This document shows, piece by piece, positions 33,997 to 45,912 of a DNA stretch of 64,000 bases. The stretch's first letter is position 1; every line of letters begins with the position of its first letter. The DNA comes from Altererythrobacter sp. B11 (lineage in GTDB: Bacteria; Pseudomonadota; Alphaproteobacteria; Sphingomonadales; Sphingomonadaceae), in contig NZ_AP018498.1 of NCBI RefSeq assembly GCF_003569745.1, positions 3,778,047 through 3,842,046 of the forward strand, read 5' to 3'. The translations under genes and the position numbers were made by a program. Below the pieces are notes generated by a model, which was not told the DNA's origin, did not search any database, and saw nothing but the letters and a program-made list of their open reading frames with translations.

Positions 33997-34881
33997 GTGG
34001 AACGTCATCGTCACATTTTTCCTTTCGTCGCAACGATCGCGGGCGTGGCGCTCTATTCGTTGATGGACGCGCTGATGAAGGAAAGCACGCTGGCGGTCGG
34101 CGCCTACAGCGCCCTGCTGCTGCGCAGTGCAATCAGCTTCGCCCTGATCGGCCCGGCGTGGCGCCTGACCCGCAAGAGCAGGCCGAGCGCGCGGACGATG
34201 CGGCTTCATTGGCTGCGCGGCGCGGTGCTGACCGCGATGGCCTTCACCTTCTTCTGGGGCATCGCGCGGCTGCCGCTGGCCGAAGCCATCGCCCTGGCCT
34301 TCACCGCGCCGCTGATCGCGCTCTATCTCGCTGCCTGGATGCTGGGGGAGACGGTGAGCCGCCGCGCCCGTATCGCCTCGCTGCTGGGCCTTGCCGGCGT
34401 GGTGGTAATCGGCGCCGGGCGCATGCGCATGCCCGCCGCCGATCCGGAGGCACTGTGGGGCGCAGCCTCCGTGCTGCTGTCCTCCATCCTTTATGCGTGG
34501 AACCTGGTGCTACAGCGCCAGCAGGCGCTCCTCGCCAAGCCGGGGGAAGTCGCCACCTGGCAGAACGGCGTGATGCTGGTGCTGCTGATCGGCTTCGCCC
34601 CGATTGCCCTGCACCTGCCGGATGGTCCCGCGCTGCTGCACATTGCCGGAGCCAGCCTGCTGTCTCTGGCGGCCGCAATGCTGTTCGCATGGGCCTATGC
34701 CCGGGCGGAAGCGCAGGCGCTGGTGCCGCTGGAATATTCCGGCTTTCTGTGGGCCGCGCTGTTCGGCTGGCTGTTCTTCAGCGAGGGCGTGGGCTGGCCG
34801 GTGCTGACGGGGGCGGTGCTGATCGTGATCGCCTGCTGGATCGCCGCCCCGCGCAAGCGGCCCGAGCCTGCGGCCGTCTAG
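33997..34881 (+). CDS. DMT family transporter (EamA domains)
   Basis: 294 residues, ten hydrophobic segments in two EamA repeats: FVATIAGVALYSLMDALMKE starts repeat one and LWGAASVLLSSILYAWNLVLQR repeat two. Each ends with a glycine-rich exit helix (ARIASLLGLAGVVVIGAGR; PVLTGAVLIVIACWIAAP). Inner-membrane metabolite or drug exporter of unknown substrate. GTG start (MERHRHIFPF). Its stop overlaps that of the small opposite-strand gene. Confidence 0.88.
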   Translation: MERHRHIFPFVATIAGVALYSLMDALMKESTLAVGAYSALLLRSAISFALIGPAWRLTRKSRPSARTMRLHWLRGAVLTAMAFTFFWGIARLPLAEAIALAFTAPLIALYLAAWMLGETVSRRARIASLLGLAGVVVIGAGRMRMPAADPEALWGAASVLLSSILYAWNLVLQRQQALLAKPGEVATWQNGVMLVLLIGFAPIALHLPDGPALLHIAGASLLSLAAAMLFAWAYARAEAQALVPLEYSGFLWAALFGWLFFSEGVGWPVLTGAVLIVIACWIAAPRKRPEPAAV

Positions 34882-35045
34882 CTTTCGGGCACCTTCGCCG
34901 CCGGCCTTTCGGCGGCGCTGCCGAGGCCGGAGGATTGCCACACCAGTCCCAGAGCCGCGCCGGTAAAGGCCGCCGCCACCAGCGCCAGCGCCATCAACCA
35001 GACGTTGAGCGGTTCGCGCCGCTTCCTGGGTCCGCCAATCGCCAT
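34878..35045 (-). CDS. Small single-span membrane protein
   Basis: 55 residues. A basic start ([16 protein letters not shown]) is followed by one membrane helix ([20 protein letters not shown]) and a short polar tail ending KVPES. N-terminus probably cytosolic by the positive-inside rule. Coding potential is supported by the clean helix design and by the gene filling the space between the DMT transporter and acnA. Divergent from acnA. Similar small proteins occur beside acnA in relatives as far as I recall; function unknown. Confidence 0.7.
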   Translation of the reverse strand: MAIGGPRKRREPLNVWLMALALVAAAFTGAALGLVWQSSGLGSAAERPAAKVPES

Positions 35046-35211
35046 ATGCCGCCCTCACCTTGCATTCAGTTGCCGAAACCAGCCGCCGCAGGCCGCGGTT
35101 GCCGTTTGCAGCCTTGACGTTGCGCCTGCTAGCGCGCAACTGCCAAGCCAAATTTCCGGCCTCCTGCCGCGCCTGTGGAGCCGGATCAGCATCAGGAAGG
35201 ATCTCGCCCGT

Positions 35212-37887
<2,676 letters not shown>

Positions 37888-37915
37888 GGCCAAGGCCTTG
37901 CGCATCGGATGAAGG

Positions 37916-37943
37916 AAAGGCCCCGCTCGGCGGGGCCTTTTTT
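37916..37943. terminator. Intrinsic terminator after acnA
   Basis: AAAGGCCCCGC, loop TCGG region, CGGGGCCTTTTTT: a strong GC stem with A run on one side and T run on the other, so it may end both acnA and the convergent Ser-rich gene. Confidence 0.9.
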
Positions 37944-38013
37944 ATGCACCAACGAAGAAGGGCGGCCGCTGCCGGCCGCCCTCCGCCCCCCGTCAGGAAG
38001 TCGGGTCGCGCCC

Positions 38014-39159
38014 TCAGGCCGCCTGTCGCTCCGCGCTGCCCTTGCGGCGGCGGCGGGCGAAAGCGACCAGGGCGCCGGCGCCGAACAGGATCGTCATCGG
38101 CGGCGCGGGAACCTGCGTGCCGGAGGACGAGCCCGAACTGCCCGAAGAACTCGACGAGGAGGAGGAAGACGAGGAGCTGGAGCTCGAGCTGCTGCTGGAG
38201 GACGACGAGCTCGTGCTGGTGGTCATATTGCCGGAGCTGCTGGACGAGCTGGAACCGGAGGACGAGCTGCTCGAGCTGGACGACCCGCTGCTGCCTGAGC
38301 TGCCGTGATGCCCGCCGCTGGAGCCATGGTGCCAACCGCTTGAACCATGGTGCCCGCCGCTCGATCCGTGATGCCCGCCGGAGCCGCCCGAGGAGGACGA
38401 ACTGGAGCTCGACGAGCTTGAGGACGAACTGCTCGAGGAAGAGGATGACGAGGAGGACGAGGTGGTCGTGCTCGTCACATTGCCCGACGTGGTGGTGGTG
38501 CTCACGCCGCCGGTGGACGTGCTGACGCCGCCGGTGCTGGTGCTTACCCCGCCGGTCGACGTGCTCACGCCACCCGTGCTGGTGCTCACACCGCCGGTGC
38601 TCGTGCTAACCCCGCCCGTCGAGGTGCTGACCCCGCCCGTGGTGGTGGAGGTGGAGCTGCCGCCGCTGGAATTGTGGTTGCTGTTATCGATGTCGATGTC
38701 GATCGGCGGTGCGCCGCCGGTGGTGGTCGTGGTGCTGACCTCCACGCTGCCGCCGCCCCCGCCGCCGCCGAAGAACCCGCCGAAGAATCCCCCGCCGAAG
38801 CCGCCACCGCCGCCCCAGCCGCCCGATCCGCCGAGCAGCACCGGCGCGCTGCCGCCCGTTCCGCCGGTCACCACAGGGGCCGGGGGCGGGAGCTGCGGCA
38901 GGGGCAGCGGCACGGGCACCATGGCATATTCTTCCACGGGCGGCTCCGGCTTCTCGATCAGGCGCCGCGCCGGCTTGGGCTTGGGCTGGGCCACGCGCCG
39001 TTCCTTCACATAGCGGATCGGCTGCGCCTTTTCGCCCTTCACGGACTTGTAAGCGGCCTGGGCGATCTGCGGTTCGGCGACATGCACCGCGCCGCCGCCC
39101 ACCAGCGCCCCACCTGCCGCCGCGGCGGACAATTTCGCAAGGGCCGTACGTACCGACAT
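38014..39159 (-). CDS. Ser-rich repeat surface protein with VPAPP/PEP-CTERM-like sorting tail
   Basis: 381 residues. Order: short N-terminal hydrophobic part (LAKLSAAAAGGALVGGGAVHVA), a basic KPKPARRLIEKPEPP linker, a Gly/Phe-rich stretch (GGWGGGGGFGGGFFGG), seven STSTGGV-type heptads, a long Ser tract, four HHGSSG repeats, a second Ser tract, and the tail TQVPAPPMTILFGAGALVAFARRRRKGS. The tail has the PEP-CTERM layout: a Pro motif, a single membrane helix and a basic cluster. VPAPP-type tails are common in sphingomonads. Probably exported and sorted to the envelope, perhaps in exopolysaccharide. No sortase-like EpsH gene is in the window. Confidence 0.8.
   Translation of the reverse strand: MSVRTALAKLSAAAAGGALVGGGAVHVAEPQIAQAAYKSVKGEKAQPIRYVKERRVAQPKPKPARRLIEKPEPPVEEYAMVPVPLPLPQLPPPAPVVTGGTGGSAPVLLGGSGGWGGGGGFGGGFFGGFFGGGGGGGSVEVSTTTTTGGAPPIDIDIDNSNHNSSGGSSTSTTTGGVSTSTGGVSTSTGGVSTSTGGVSTSTGGVSTSTGGVSTSTGGVSTTTTSGNVTSTTTSSSSSSSSSSSSSSSSSSSSSSSSGGSGGHHGSSGGHHGSSGWHHGSSGGHHGSSGSSGSSSSSSSSSGSSSSSSSGNMTTSTSSSSSSSSSSSSSSSSSSSSSSSGSSGSSSGTQVPAPPMTILFGAGALVAFARRRRKGSAERQAA
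38498..38644. repeat. Seven tandem 21-bp units coding STSTGGV heptads
   Basis: Seven consecutive 21-bp units of the type GTGCTCACGCCGCCGGTGGA(C), diverged mostly at third codon positions, so the peptide repeat is better kept than the DNA. Lies inside the Ser-rich gene on the opposite strand; a candidate site of copy-number change. Confidence 0.88.
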
Positions 39160-39373
39160 GAGCAATCTCTCTATGCGTGCTGGCCACGCCGGCCGGCCCC
39201 GATGGCCCCCCGACATTGCCCGTTGCTGCCACCAACACGCGCGATTGCCCTTTCTGCAATCGTCTTGACCGCCTTTTCCCTGTCCCAAAGGCGGAATCCG
39301 CACCTGTGAAGCACGTCCGAAACAAGATTGTCCCGAAGTGGAACCGTTAAAATGCCATTAGCGAATATTCGCC

Positions 39374-40405
39374 CTACTTTCCCGGGTCGAACAAGCCGGT
39401 CTGCGAACCCGTGGGCGGGGCCAGGCCGAGATGCCGCCAGCCGGAGTCGTTGAGGCAGCGCCCGCGCGCGGTGCGGGCGATCAGCCCGAGCTGGATCAGA
39501 TAGGGCTCGATCACTTCTTCCACCGTGTCGCGCGGCTCCGAAAGCCCCGCCGCCAGCGTCTCAACCCCCACCGGGCCGCCCTTGTAGATATCGGCGATCA
39601 TGGTGAGATAGCGCCGGTCCATGGCATCGAGGCCGAGCGAATCCACTTCCAGCCGGGTGAGCGCGGCATCGGCGATTTCCGCGGTAACCGTGCCGTTGCC
39701 CGCCACATGGGCGAAATCGCGCACCCGCCGCAGCAAGCGCCCGGCCACGCGCGGCGTACCGCGCGAACGGCGGGCGATCTCGCGCGCCCCGCCCGGCTCC
39801 ACCGCCAGCCCCAGCAGCCGCGCCCCGCGCGCCACCACCTGCTGCAGCTCCGCCTCCGTATAGAAGTTCAGCCGCACCGGAATGCCGAAGCGATCGCGCA
39901 GCGGCGTGGTCAGCAGCCCCTGCCGCGTGGTCGCCCCCACCAGCGTAAAGGGCGGCAGGTCGATCCGCACGCTGCGCGCCGATGGCCCTTCCCCGATGAT
40001 GAGATCGAGCGCGCGATCCTCCATCGCCGGATACAGCACTTCCTCCACCACGGGATTGAGCCGGTGAATCTCGTCGATGAACAGCACGTCATGGGGTTCG
40101 AGATTGGTCAGCAGCGCGGCGAGATCGCCCGCCTTGGCGATCACCGGCCCGCTGGTGGCGCGAAAGCCCACGCCCAGTTCCTTGGCCACGATCTGCGCCA
40201 GAGTGGTCTTGCCGAGGCCGGGCGGGCCGAAGAACAGCACATGGTCCATCGCCTCCCCGCGCCCGCGCGCCGCCTCGATGAACACGCGCAGATTCTCCCG
40301 CGCCGCAGCCTGCCCGACGAATTCGCCAAGCGACTTGGGCCGCAACGCCGCGTCCGGGTCTTCCGGCTGGCGGTGGGGGGAATGGAGGGGTTCGCTGTCG
40401 CTCAT
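39374..40405 (-). CDS. ruvB: Holliday junction branch-migration ATPase RuvB
   Basis: 343-residue AAA+ motor that drives branch migration with RuvA. Walker [11 protein letters not shown], Walker [11 protein letters not shown], the arginine-finger region [18 protein letters not shown], and the C-terminal winged helix with [23 protein letters not shown] and RGRCLN. ATG at 40405 ([12 protein letters not shown]). It normally follows ruvA directly; here the two are 556 bp apart with a GIY-YIG gene of opposite strand between them. Confidence 0.97.
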   Translation of the reverse strand: MSDSEPLHSPHRQPEDPDAALRPKSLGEFVGQAAARENLRVFIEAARGRGEAMDHVLFFGPPGLGKTTLAQIVAKELGVGFRATSGPVIAKAGDLAALLTNLEPHDVLFIDEIHRLNPVVEEVLYPAMEDRALDLIIGEGPSARSVRIDLPPFTLVGATTRQGLLTTPLRDRFGIPVRLNFYTEAELQQVVARGARLLGLAVEPGGAREIARRSRGTPRVAGRLLRRVRDFAHVAGNGTVTAEIADAALTRLEVDSLGLDAMDRRYLTMIADIYKGGPVGVETLAAGLSEPRDTVEEVIEPYLIQLGLIARTARGRCLNDSGWRHLGLAPPTGSQTGLFDPGK

Positions 40406-40466
40406 GCGGCGGGGCCGTAGCACGCGGGGGACGAAAGCCGAGGGGGCATTCGGCCCTGCTCCGCTT

Positions 40467-40495
40467 CGTCACCCTGAACTTGTTTCAGGGTCCAT
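40467..40495. repeat. REP-like repeat, copy 1 (left of GIY-YIG gene)
   Basis: 29 bases containing the imperfect palindrome CACCCTGAACTTGTTTCAGG(GTC). Its exact reverse complement lies at 40841-40869, and a 28/29 direct copy at 40899-40927. Confidence 0.9.
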
Positions 40496-40515
40496 CCTCC
40501 GGCAGGCGCGGAGCC

Positions 40516-40851
40516 ATGCCGATCGAGCGCAACCCCTGCGTCTATATCCTTGCCAGCGAACCCTTCGGCACGCTCTACATCGGCGTCACCTCCGATCTGC
40601 CGAAGCGCCTGTGGCAACATCGCGAGGGCACGGTGCCGGGCTTCACATCGCGATATGGCGTCCAGCGGCTGGTGCGTTACGAGCTCTTCGGCACGATGGA
40701 ACTGGCCATCGCGCGCGAGAAGCAATTGAAGCGCTGGCATCGCGAGTGGAAGATCAACCTGATCCAGAGCGAGAATCCCGACTGGCATGACCTGGCGCCG
40801 GGCCTTGGCCTGCCCCCGCTTGCTCCGCGCACGAGGCGGAATGGACCCTGA
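40516..40851 (+). CDS. GIY-YIG nuclease (UPF0213/YhbQ-like) in a repeat-bounded cassette
   Basis: 111 residues. CVYILASEPFGTLYIGVTSDL is the GIY-YIG motif (here VYI...YIG), followed by KRLWQHREG with the catalytic Arg, and the Glu region AREKQLKRWHREWK. Small single-domain GIY-YIG proteins nick or cut DNA; biological role unknown. The ATG at 40516 (MPIERNPCVYIL) is used, as the 40480 ATG falls in the repeat. The stop codon lies inside the right inverted repeat, so gene and repeat look like one unit. It splits ruvA from ruvB on the opposite strand. Confidence 0.9.
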   Translation: MPIERNPCVYILASEPFGTLYIGVTSDLPKRLWQHREGTVPGFTSRYGVQRLVRYELFGTMELAIAREKQLKRWHREWKINLIQSENPDWHDLAPGLGLPPLAPRTRRNGP

Positions 40852-40869
40852 AACAAGTTCAGGGTGACG
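40841..40869. repeat. REP-like repeat, copy 2 (inverted, overlaps GIY-YIG stop)
   Basis: Exact 29-base inverted copy of 40467-40495. It supplies the last codons and the TGA of the GIY-YIG gene. Confidence 0.92.
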
Positions 40870-40898
40870 ATTCCGATTAGGTGGCCGCCTCACTTCAC

Positions 40899-40927
40899 CG
40901 TCACCCTGAACTCGTTTCAGGGTCCAT
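40899..40927. repeat. REP-like repeat, copy 3 (direct)
   Basis: Same orientation as copy 1 with one mismatch (CTCGTTT for CTTGTTT). With copy 2 it forms a pair of inverted repeats 29 bp apart between the GIY-YIG gene and the ruvA stop. Confidence 0.9.
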
Positions 40928-40961
40928 CCTTCGGTCAGCTCAGGGAGTGCAAACCGCGCCA

Positions 40962-41564
40962 TCACCCCGCCGCCCTCTTCAGCGCCACGCGGACCAGATC
41001 GTTCAGCCCCGCGCCTTCGCCCAGCTCGCCCTGCGCGGCGGCGACGGCAGCGGCAGCCACTGCCGGCTTGAAGCCGAGATTCTGCAGGGCGGAGACGGCA
41101 TCGGCATCCGCGCCACCTGCCGGCATGCGGGGCACCGCGCCGCCGGTGCCGCCGCCGGGCAGCGCGCCCGCCTTGTCCTTCAATTCGTTGACGATGCGCC
41201 CGGCCAGCTTCGGCCCGACGCCCTGCGCGCGGGCGACGGTGGCGGCATCCTGCGCGGCGCAGGCATCGCGCAATTCGCCGGGGCTCAGCGCGGAAAGGAT
41301 CGCCAGCGCCACCTTGCTACCCACGCCCTGCACCTGGGTGAGCAGGCGGAACCAGTCCCGCTCCGCACCATCGGCAAAGCCCAGCAGGCGCATGTCGTTC
41401 TCGCTCACCTGCAGATCGGTGTAGAGGGTGCAGGCCGCGCCCACATCGCCCAGCGCGGCGAGCGTCTTGGACGAGCAGTGGACCAGATAGCCCACGCCCG
41501 AAACATCGATCACCGCCCAGTCCAGGCCGGTTTCGTCAAGCACGCCCTTGAGCTTCGCGATCAT
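40962..41564 (-). CDS. ruvA: Holliday junction binding protein RuvA
   Basis: 200 residues, forms the tetramer that holds the Holliday junction for RuvB. OB-fold start MIAKLKGVLDETGLDWAVID and GVGYLVHCS, two helix-hairpin-helix motifs (LLTQVQGVGSKVALAILS and ARAQGVGPKLAGRIVNELKDK), flexible Gly/Ala linker, and the C-terminal domain III (AVSALQNLGFKPAVAAAAV) that contacts RuvB. AGGA precedes the ATG. Upstream is a 284-bp gap to the divergent aroC. Confidence 0.96.
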   Translation of the reverse strand: MIAKLKGVLDETGLDWAVIDVSGVGYLVHCSSKTLAALGDVGAACTLYTDLQVSENDMRLLGFADGAERDWFRLLTQVQGVGSKVALAILSALSPGELRDACAAQDAATVARAQGVGPKLAGRIVNELKDKAGALPGGGTGGAVPRMPAGGADADAVSALQNLGFKPAVAAAAVAAAQGELGEGAGLNDLVRVALKRAAG

Positions 41565-41848
41565 GTTCTGTTCCTGCCCGCCCCGCGCCGATTTGGCCAG
41601 AGGCAATCGCGGCTTATCCCGAACCGCGATGGCCCGGAAGCCCGCGGAAAGCCTGGGCTGGAACACGCTGGAACAAGGTTCATGGCAGAAAAATCCATGC
41701 GGCCGGAATCGCGCACTCGAAGGGGCGGACGGAGCAGGATCGTGGCGCGGGGGCATGGCCGCATTATGGCTGGTGGCGCGGGCGGTAGGAAAGGCCGCCG
41801 CCGCGGCGATATGGACAGACGCCGCGGCTTGCGCCATGCGCCGGGGCC

Positions 41849-42916
<1,068 letters not shown>

Positions 42917-43325
42917 TGGCATAGCGCGAGCTACGCGCCCGCCGCGCTGGCGGGGGTGTGTGGCTCGATAGTGTGAAGTTGTGCGAGCCGCCCTGGATCC
43001 CCGCCTTCGCGGGGATGACGAAGTGAGGGGCGGATGACGAGGTGAGGGGCGGCGGTGCGGAGGTGAGGAACTGCCCTCGGCGGCCTCATTCCCGCCCGCA
43101 GAGGCCCTCCCCGTGTTCGTCATTCCCGCGAAGGCGGGAATCCAATGGAGCAACCGCCCTTTCCGCCCTTCCCCGCTCGTCCTGAGCCTGTCGAAGGACG
43201 CGCTCTTGGCTAGCGGCGGCGCGGGGCCTTCGACAAGCTCAGGCTGAGCGGATGTGGTGGGCGTTCGGGCGGTGAGGGTGCCGCCCCCATCCCTCTACCC
43301 CATCCCCCCGGCAGCACCCCATCAA
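42917..43325. other. Non-coding, field of REP-like palindromes between aroC and ahpC
   Basis: No gene seen. Two repeat types alternate. Type A, centred on CCCGC-CTTCGCGGG: 42994-43020 and, inverted, 43118-43144. Type B, centred on CCTGAGCCTGTCGAAGG: 43174-43200 and, inverted, 43227-43251. Between 43012 and 43075 is a decayed 19-bp tandem of the GATGACGA(A/G)GTGAGGGGCG kind. Both types recur at 48141-48457. Confidence 0.8.
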
Positions 43326-43370
43326 TGATCGTTGATTTCGATCAATTCGCTGTGATTGATTTATTCTATC
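43326..43370. promoter_or_regulatory. Two palindromes upstream of ahpC, candidate OxyR-type control site
   Basis: TGATCG-N7-CGATCA at 43326-43344 and GATTGATTTATTCTATC at 43354-43370. The latter agrees at 13 of 17 positions with the OxyR half-site pattern GATAGGTTnAACCTATC. The area is AT-rich against a GC-rich background and 92 bp from the ahpC ATG. LysR-type control of ahpC by peroxide is well known; assignment here is inference. Confidence 0.5.
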
Positions 43371-43461
43371 ATCACCATCGAGACTCCTCACTGGCAGGAA
43401 TCGACCCTCTCACCTATCTCCACTGCGGAATGTTCCACCCCAGCAGAGAGGGATTTTACGC

Positions 43462-44028
43462 ATGGGTATCATCGGCAGCACGATCAAACCGTTCAAGGCC
43501 ACCGCTTTCCAGACCGGCAAGGACTTCTTCGACGTCACCGAGAAGGATCTCGAGGGCAAGTGGACCGTCTTCTTCTTCTATCCGGCCGACTTCACCTTCG
43601 TCTGCCCGACCGAGCTCGAAGATCTCGGCAAGCAGTACGACACGCTGAAGGGCATGGGCGTGGAAGTCTATGGCGTGTCCACCGACACGCATTTCAGCCA
43701 CAAGGCCTGGCACGACACCTCCGAGAAGATCGGCAAGATCCAGTATGCCTTCCTGGGTGACCAGCTGCACACGCTGTCGAAGAACTTCGGCGTGCTGCGC
43801 GAGGAAATGGGCCTGGCCGACCGCGCGACCTTCGTGATCGATCCCGATGGCGTGATCCAGATCATGGAAATCACCTGCGAAGGCGTGGGCCGCAATGCCA
43901 CCGAGCTGGTGCGCAAGATCAAGGCCGCGCAGTATGTGCGCAACCACCCCGGCCAGGTCTGCCCGGCCGCGTGGGAGGAAGACAGCGACACGCTGACTCC
44001 CTCGCTGGAACTCGTCGGCAAGATCTGA
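43462..44028 (+). CDS. ahpC: Alkyl hydroperoxide reductase C (typical 2-Cys peroxiredoxin)
   Basis: Reduces hydrogen peroxide and organic hydroperoxides. 188 residues. Peroxidatic Cys in [17 protein letters not shown], resolving Cys in [15 protein letters not shown], and the Arg/Thr helpers in place. [11 protein letters not shown] is the canonical N-terminus of the AhpC1 group. Shine-Dalgarno AGAGAGG precedes the ATG. Regenerated by AhpF, encoded 101 bp downstream with a hairpin between. Confidence 0.97.
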   Translation: MGIIGSTIKPFKATAFQTGKDFFDVTEKDLEGKWTVFFFYPADFTFVCPTELEDLGKQYDTLKGMGVEVYGVSTDTHFSHKAWHDTSEKIGKIQYAFLGDQLHTLSKNFGVLREEMGLADRATFVIDPDGVIQIMEITCEGVGRNATELVRKIKAAQYVRNHPGQVCPAAWEEDSDTLTPSLELVGKI

Positions 44029-44066
44029 CGCTTGTCCCGGCCCGCTGCCTTCGGGCGCGGGCCACC

Positions 44067-44101
44067 GGCCCGGGGCGTCCCTCCCCCCTCCGCCCCGGGC
44101 C
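44067..44101. other. GC-rich hairpin between ahpC and ahpF
   Basis: GGCCCGGGGCG (44067-44077) pairs perfectly with CGCCCCGGGCC (44091-44101), loop 13. No T run follows. Likely an mRNA processing or partial attenuation element that keeps ahpF below ahpC. Confidence 0.65.
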
Positions 44102-44129
44102 ACACCTTTCACTCCAGAGGATTATCGCA

Positions 44130-45719
44130 ATGCTCGACGCCACTATGACGCAACAGCTCAAGACCTATCTCGGCAATCTGCGCGAGCCGATCGAGCTCGT
44201 CGCCTCGCTTGGCGACGATGCGAAGTCCGCCCAGACGCGCGAGCTGCTGGAAGAGATCGCCGCACTGAGCGACAAGGTTTCCGCCAGTTTCGACGGTGAC
44301 AACGATCGCCGGCCCAGCTTCGTCATCCGCCGCGCATCCGACGCGGAAAAGTGGGTGCGCTTCGCCGGCCTGCCCATGGGGCACGAATTCACCAGCCTGG
44401 TGCTGGCCCTGCTGTGGGCCGGCGGCCATCCGCCCAAGGTGGAGCAGGACGTGCTGGACCAGATCGCCGCGCTGGAAGGCGACTATAATTTCGAGATGTA
44501 TTTCTCGCTCAGCTGCCACAACTGCCCCGACGTGGTGCAGGCGCTGACGCTGATGGCGCTCAACAATTCGCGCATCACGGCCACGCTGATCGAAGGCGGC
44601 GCCTTCCAGAGCGAGGTGGAAGCGCGCAACGTGCTGGCCGTGCCCGCCACCTTCCTCAATGGCGAGATGTTCGCCAGCGGGAAGATGGGCGTGGAGGAAA
44701 TCATCGCCAAGCTGGACGGCAATGCCCATGCCCGGGCGGCGGCCAAGCTGGCGGAGAAGGCCCCGTTCGAGGTTCTGGTGGTCGGCGGCGGGCCGGCCGG
44801 CGCCTCGGCCGCGATCTACACCGCGCGCAAGGGCTTCCGCACCGGCGTGGCGGCGGAGCGGTTCGGCGGGCAGGTGCTCGATACCATGGGAATCGAGAAC
44901 TTCATTTCCGTGCCTTACACCGAAGGCCCGAAGCTCGCCGCCGCGCTGGAAGCGCATGTGGCCGAATATGACATCGACGTGATGAACCTGCAGAAGGCGG
45001 AGAAGCTGATCCCGGCTTCGGCGCCGGGCGGCCTGCACGAAGTGGTGTTCGAAAACGGCGCCTCGCTGAAAGCGCGGTCCCTCGTGCTCTCCACCGGTGC
45101 ACGCTGGCGCAACCTGGGCGTGCCGGGCGAGTTCGAATATCGCAACCGCGGCGTCGCCTATTGCCCGCATTGCGACGGCCCGCTGTTCAAGGGCAAGCGC
45201 GTGGCGGTGATCGGCGGCGGCAATTCCGGCGTCGAAGCGGCGATCGACCTTGCAAACATCGTCGGCCATGTGACGCTGGTGGAATTCGACAGCAAGCTGC
45301 GCGCCGACCAGGTGCTGCAGGACAAGCTGCGCAGCCTCAAGAACGTCGACATCCTCGTCTCCGCCCAGACCACCGAGGTGACGGGCGACGGCGAGCGGGT
45401 GAACGGCCTCGTCTACAAGAACCGCGAGACGGGTGAGGAGCGCAAGGTGGAGCTGGAGGGCGTGTTCGTCCAGATCGGCCTGGTGCCCAACACCGAATGG
45501 CTCAAGGATTCCGGCGTGGAGCTGACCCGCTTCGGCGAGATCGCGGTGGACGGCAAGGCGGCCACCAATCTGCCCGGCGTGTTCGCGGCGGGCGATTGCA
45601 CCACCGTGCCTTACAAGCAGATCATCATCGCCATGGGCGAAGGCTCCAAGGCGGCGCTGTCCGCCTTCGATTACCTGATCCGCAACGAGGCGGTGGAAGA
45701 GATCGCGCAGGCGGCCTGA
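44130..45719 (+). CDS. ahpF: Alkyl hydroperoxide reductase subunit F
   Basis: NAD(P)H:peroxiredoxin oxidoreductase that recycles AhpC. 529 residues. The N-terminal double thioredoxin-like domain has [14 protein letters not shown] (CxxC). The flavin part starts [23 protein letters not shown] (FAD), with the thioredoxin-reductase-like active site [11 protein letters not shown] and NAD site [16 protein letters not shown], ending [30 protein letters not shown] (in pieces). Same operon as ahpC. The first ATG gives [14 protein letters not shown]; starting at the second Met is possible. Confidence 0.97.
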   Translation: MLDATMTQQLKTYLGNLREPIELVASLGDDAKSAQTRELLEEIAALSDKVSASFDGDNDRRPSFVIRRASDAEKWVRFAGLPMGHEFTSLVLALLWAGGHPPKVEQDVLDQIAALEGDYNFEMYFSLSCHNCPDVVQALTLMALNNSRITATLIEGGAFQSEVEARNVLAVPATFLNGEMFASGKMGVEEIIAKLDGNAHARAAAKLAEKAPFEVLVVGGGPAGASAAIYTARKGFRTGVAAERFGGQVLDTMGIENFISVPYTEGPKLAAALEAHVAEYDIDVMNLQKAEKLIPASAPGGLHEVVFENGASLKARSLVLSTGARWRNLGVPGEFEYRNRGVAYCPHCDGPLFKGKRVAVIGGGNSGVEAAIDLANIVGHVTLVEFDSKLRADQVLQDKLRSLKNVDILVSAQTTEVTGDGERVNGLVYKNRETGEERKVELEGVFVQIGLVPNTEWLKDSGVELTRFGEIAVDGKAATNLPGVFAAGDCTTVPYKQIIIAMGEGSKAALSAFDYLIRNEAVEEIAQAA

Positions 45720-45912
45720 CAGGTGCAGGCGGGGGGCGTCATGTCCCCCGCCCGGCCGCGCCCCCCGCCCACCGCGGGTGGATTGACGGTTTCATTGGCA
45801 ATCAAATCCTGCTTGAAGGGCCGGGCTGCCGGCTTCCCGCGGGAAGCGGCCCCAGACCAGCCGCCCCTTTCTTCCTCCGGGCGCGGCACGGACCCGTGAC
45901 AGGAGACCACCC

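Noticed and set aside
38120..38460. A plus-strand acidic Glu/Leu-rich protein opposite the Ser tracts
   Set aside because: It is the reverse of serine codons; the minus frame has a start, an anchor helix and a sorting tail.
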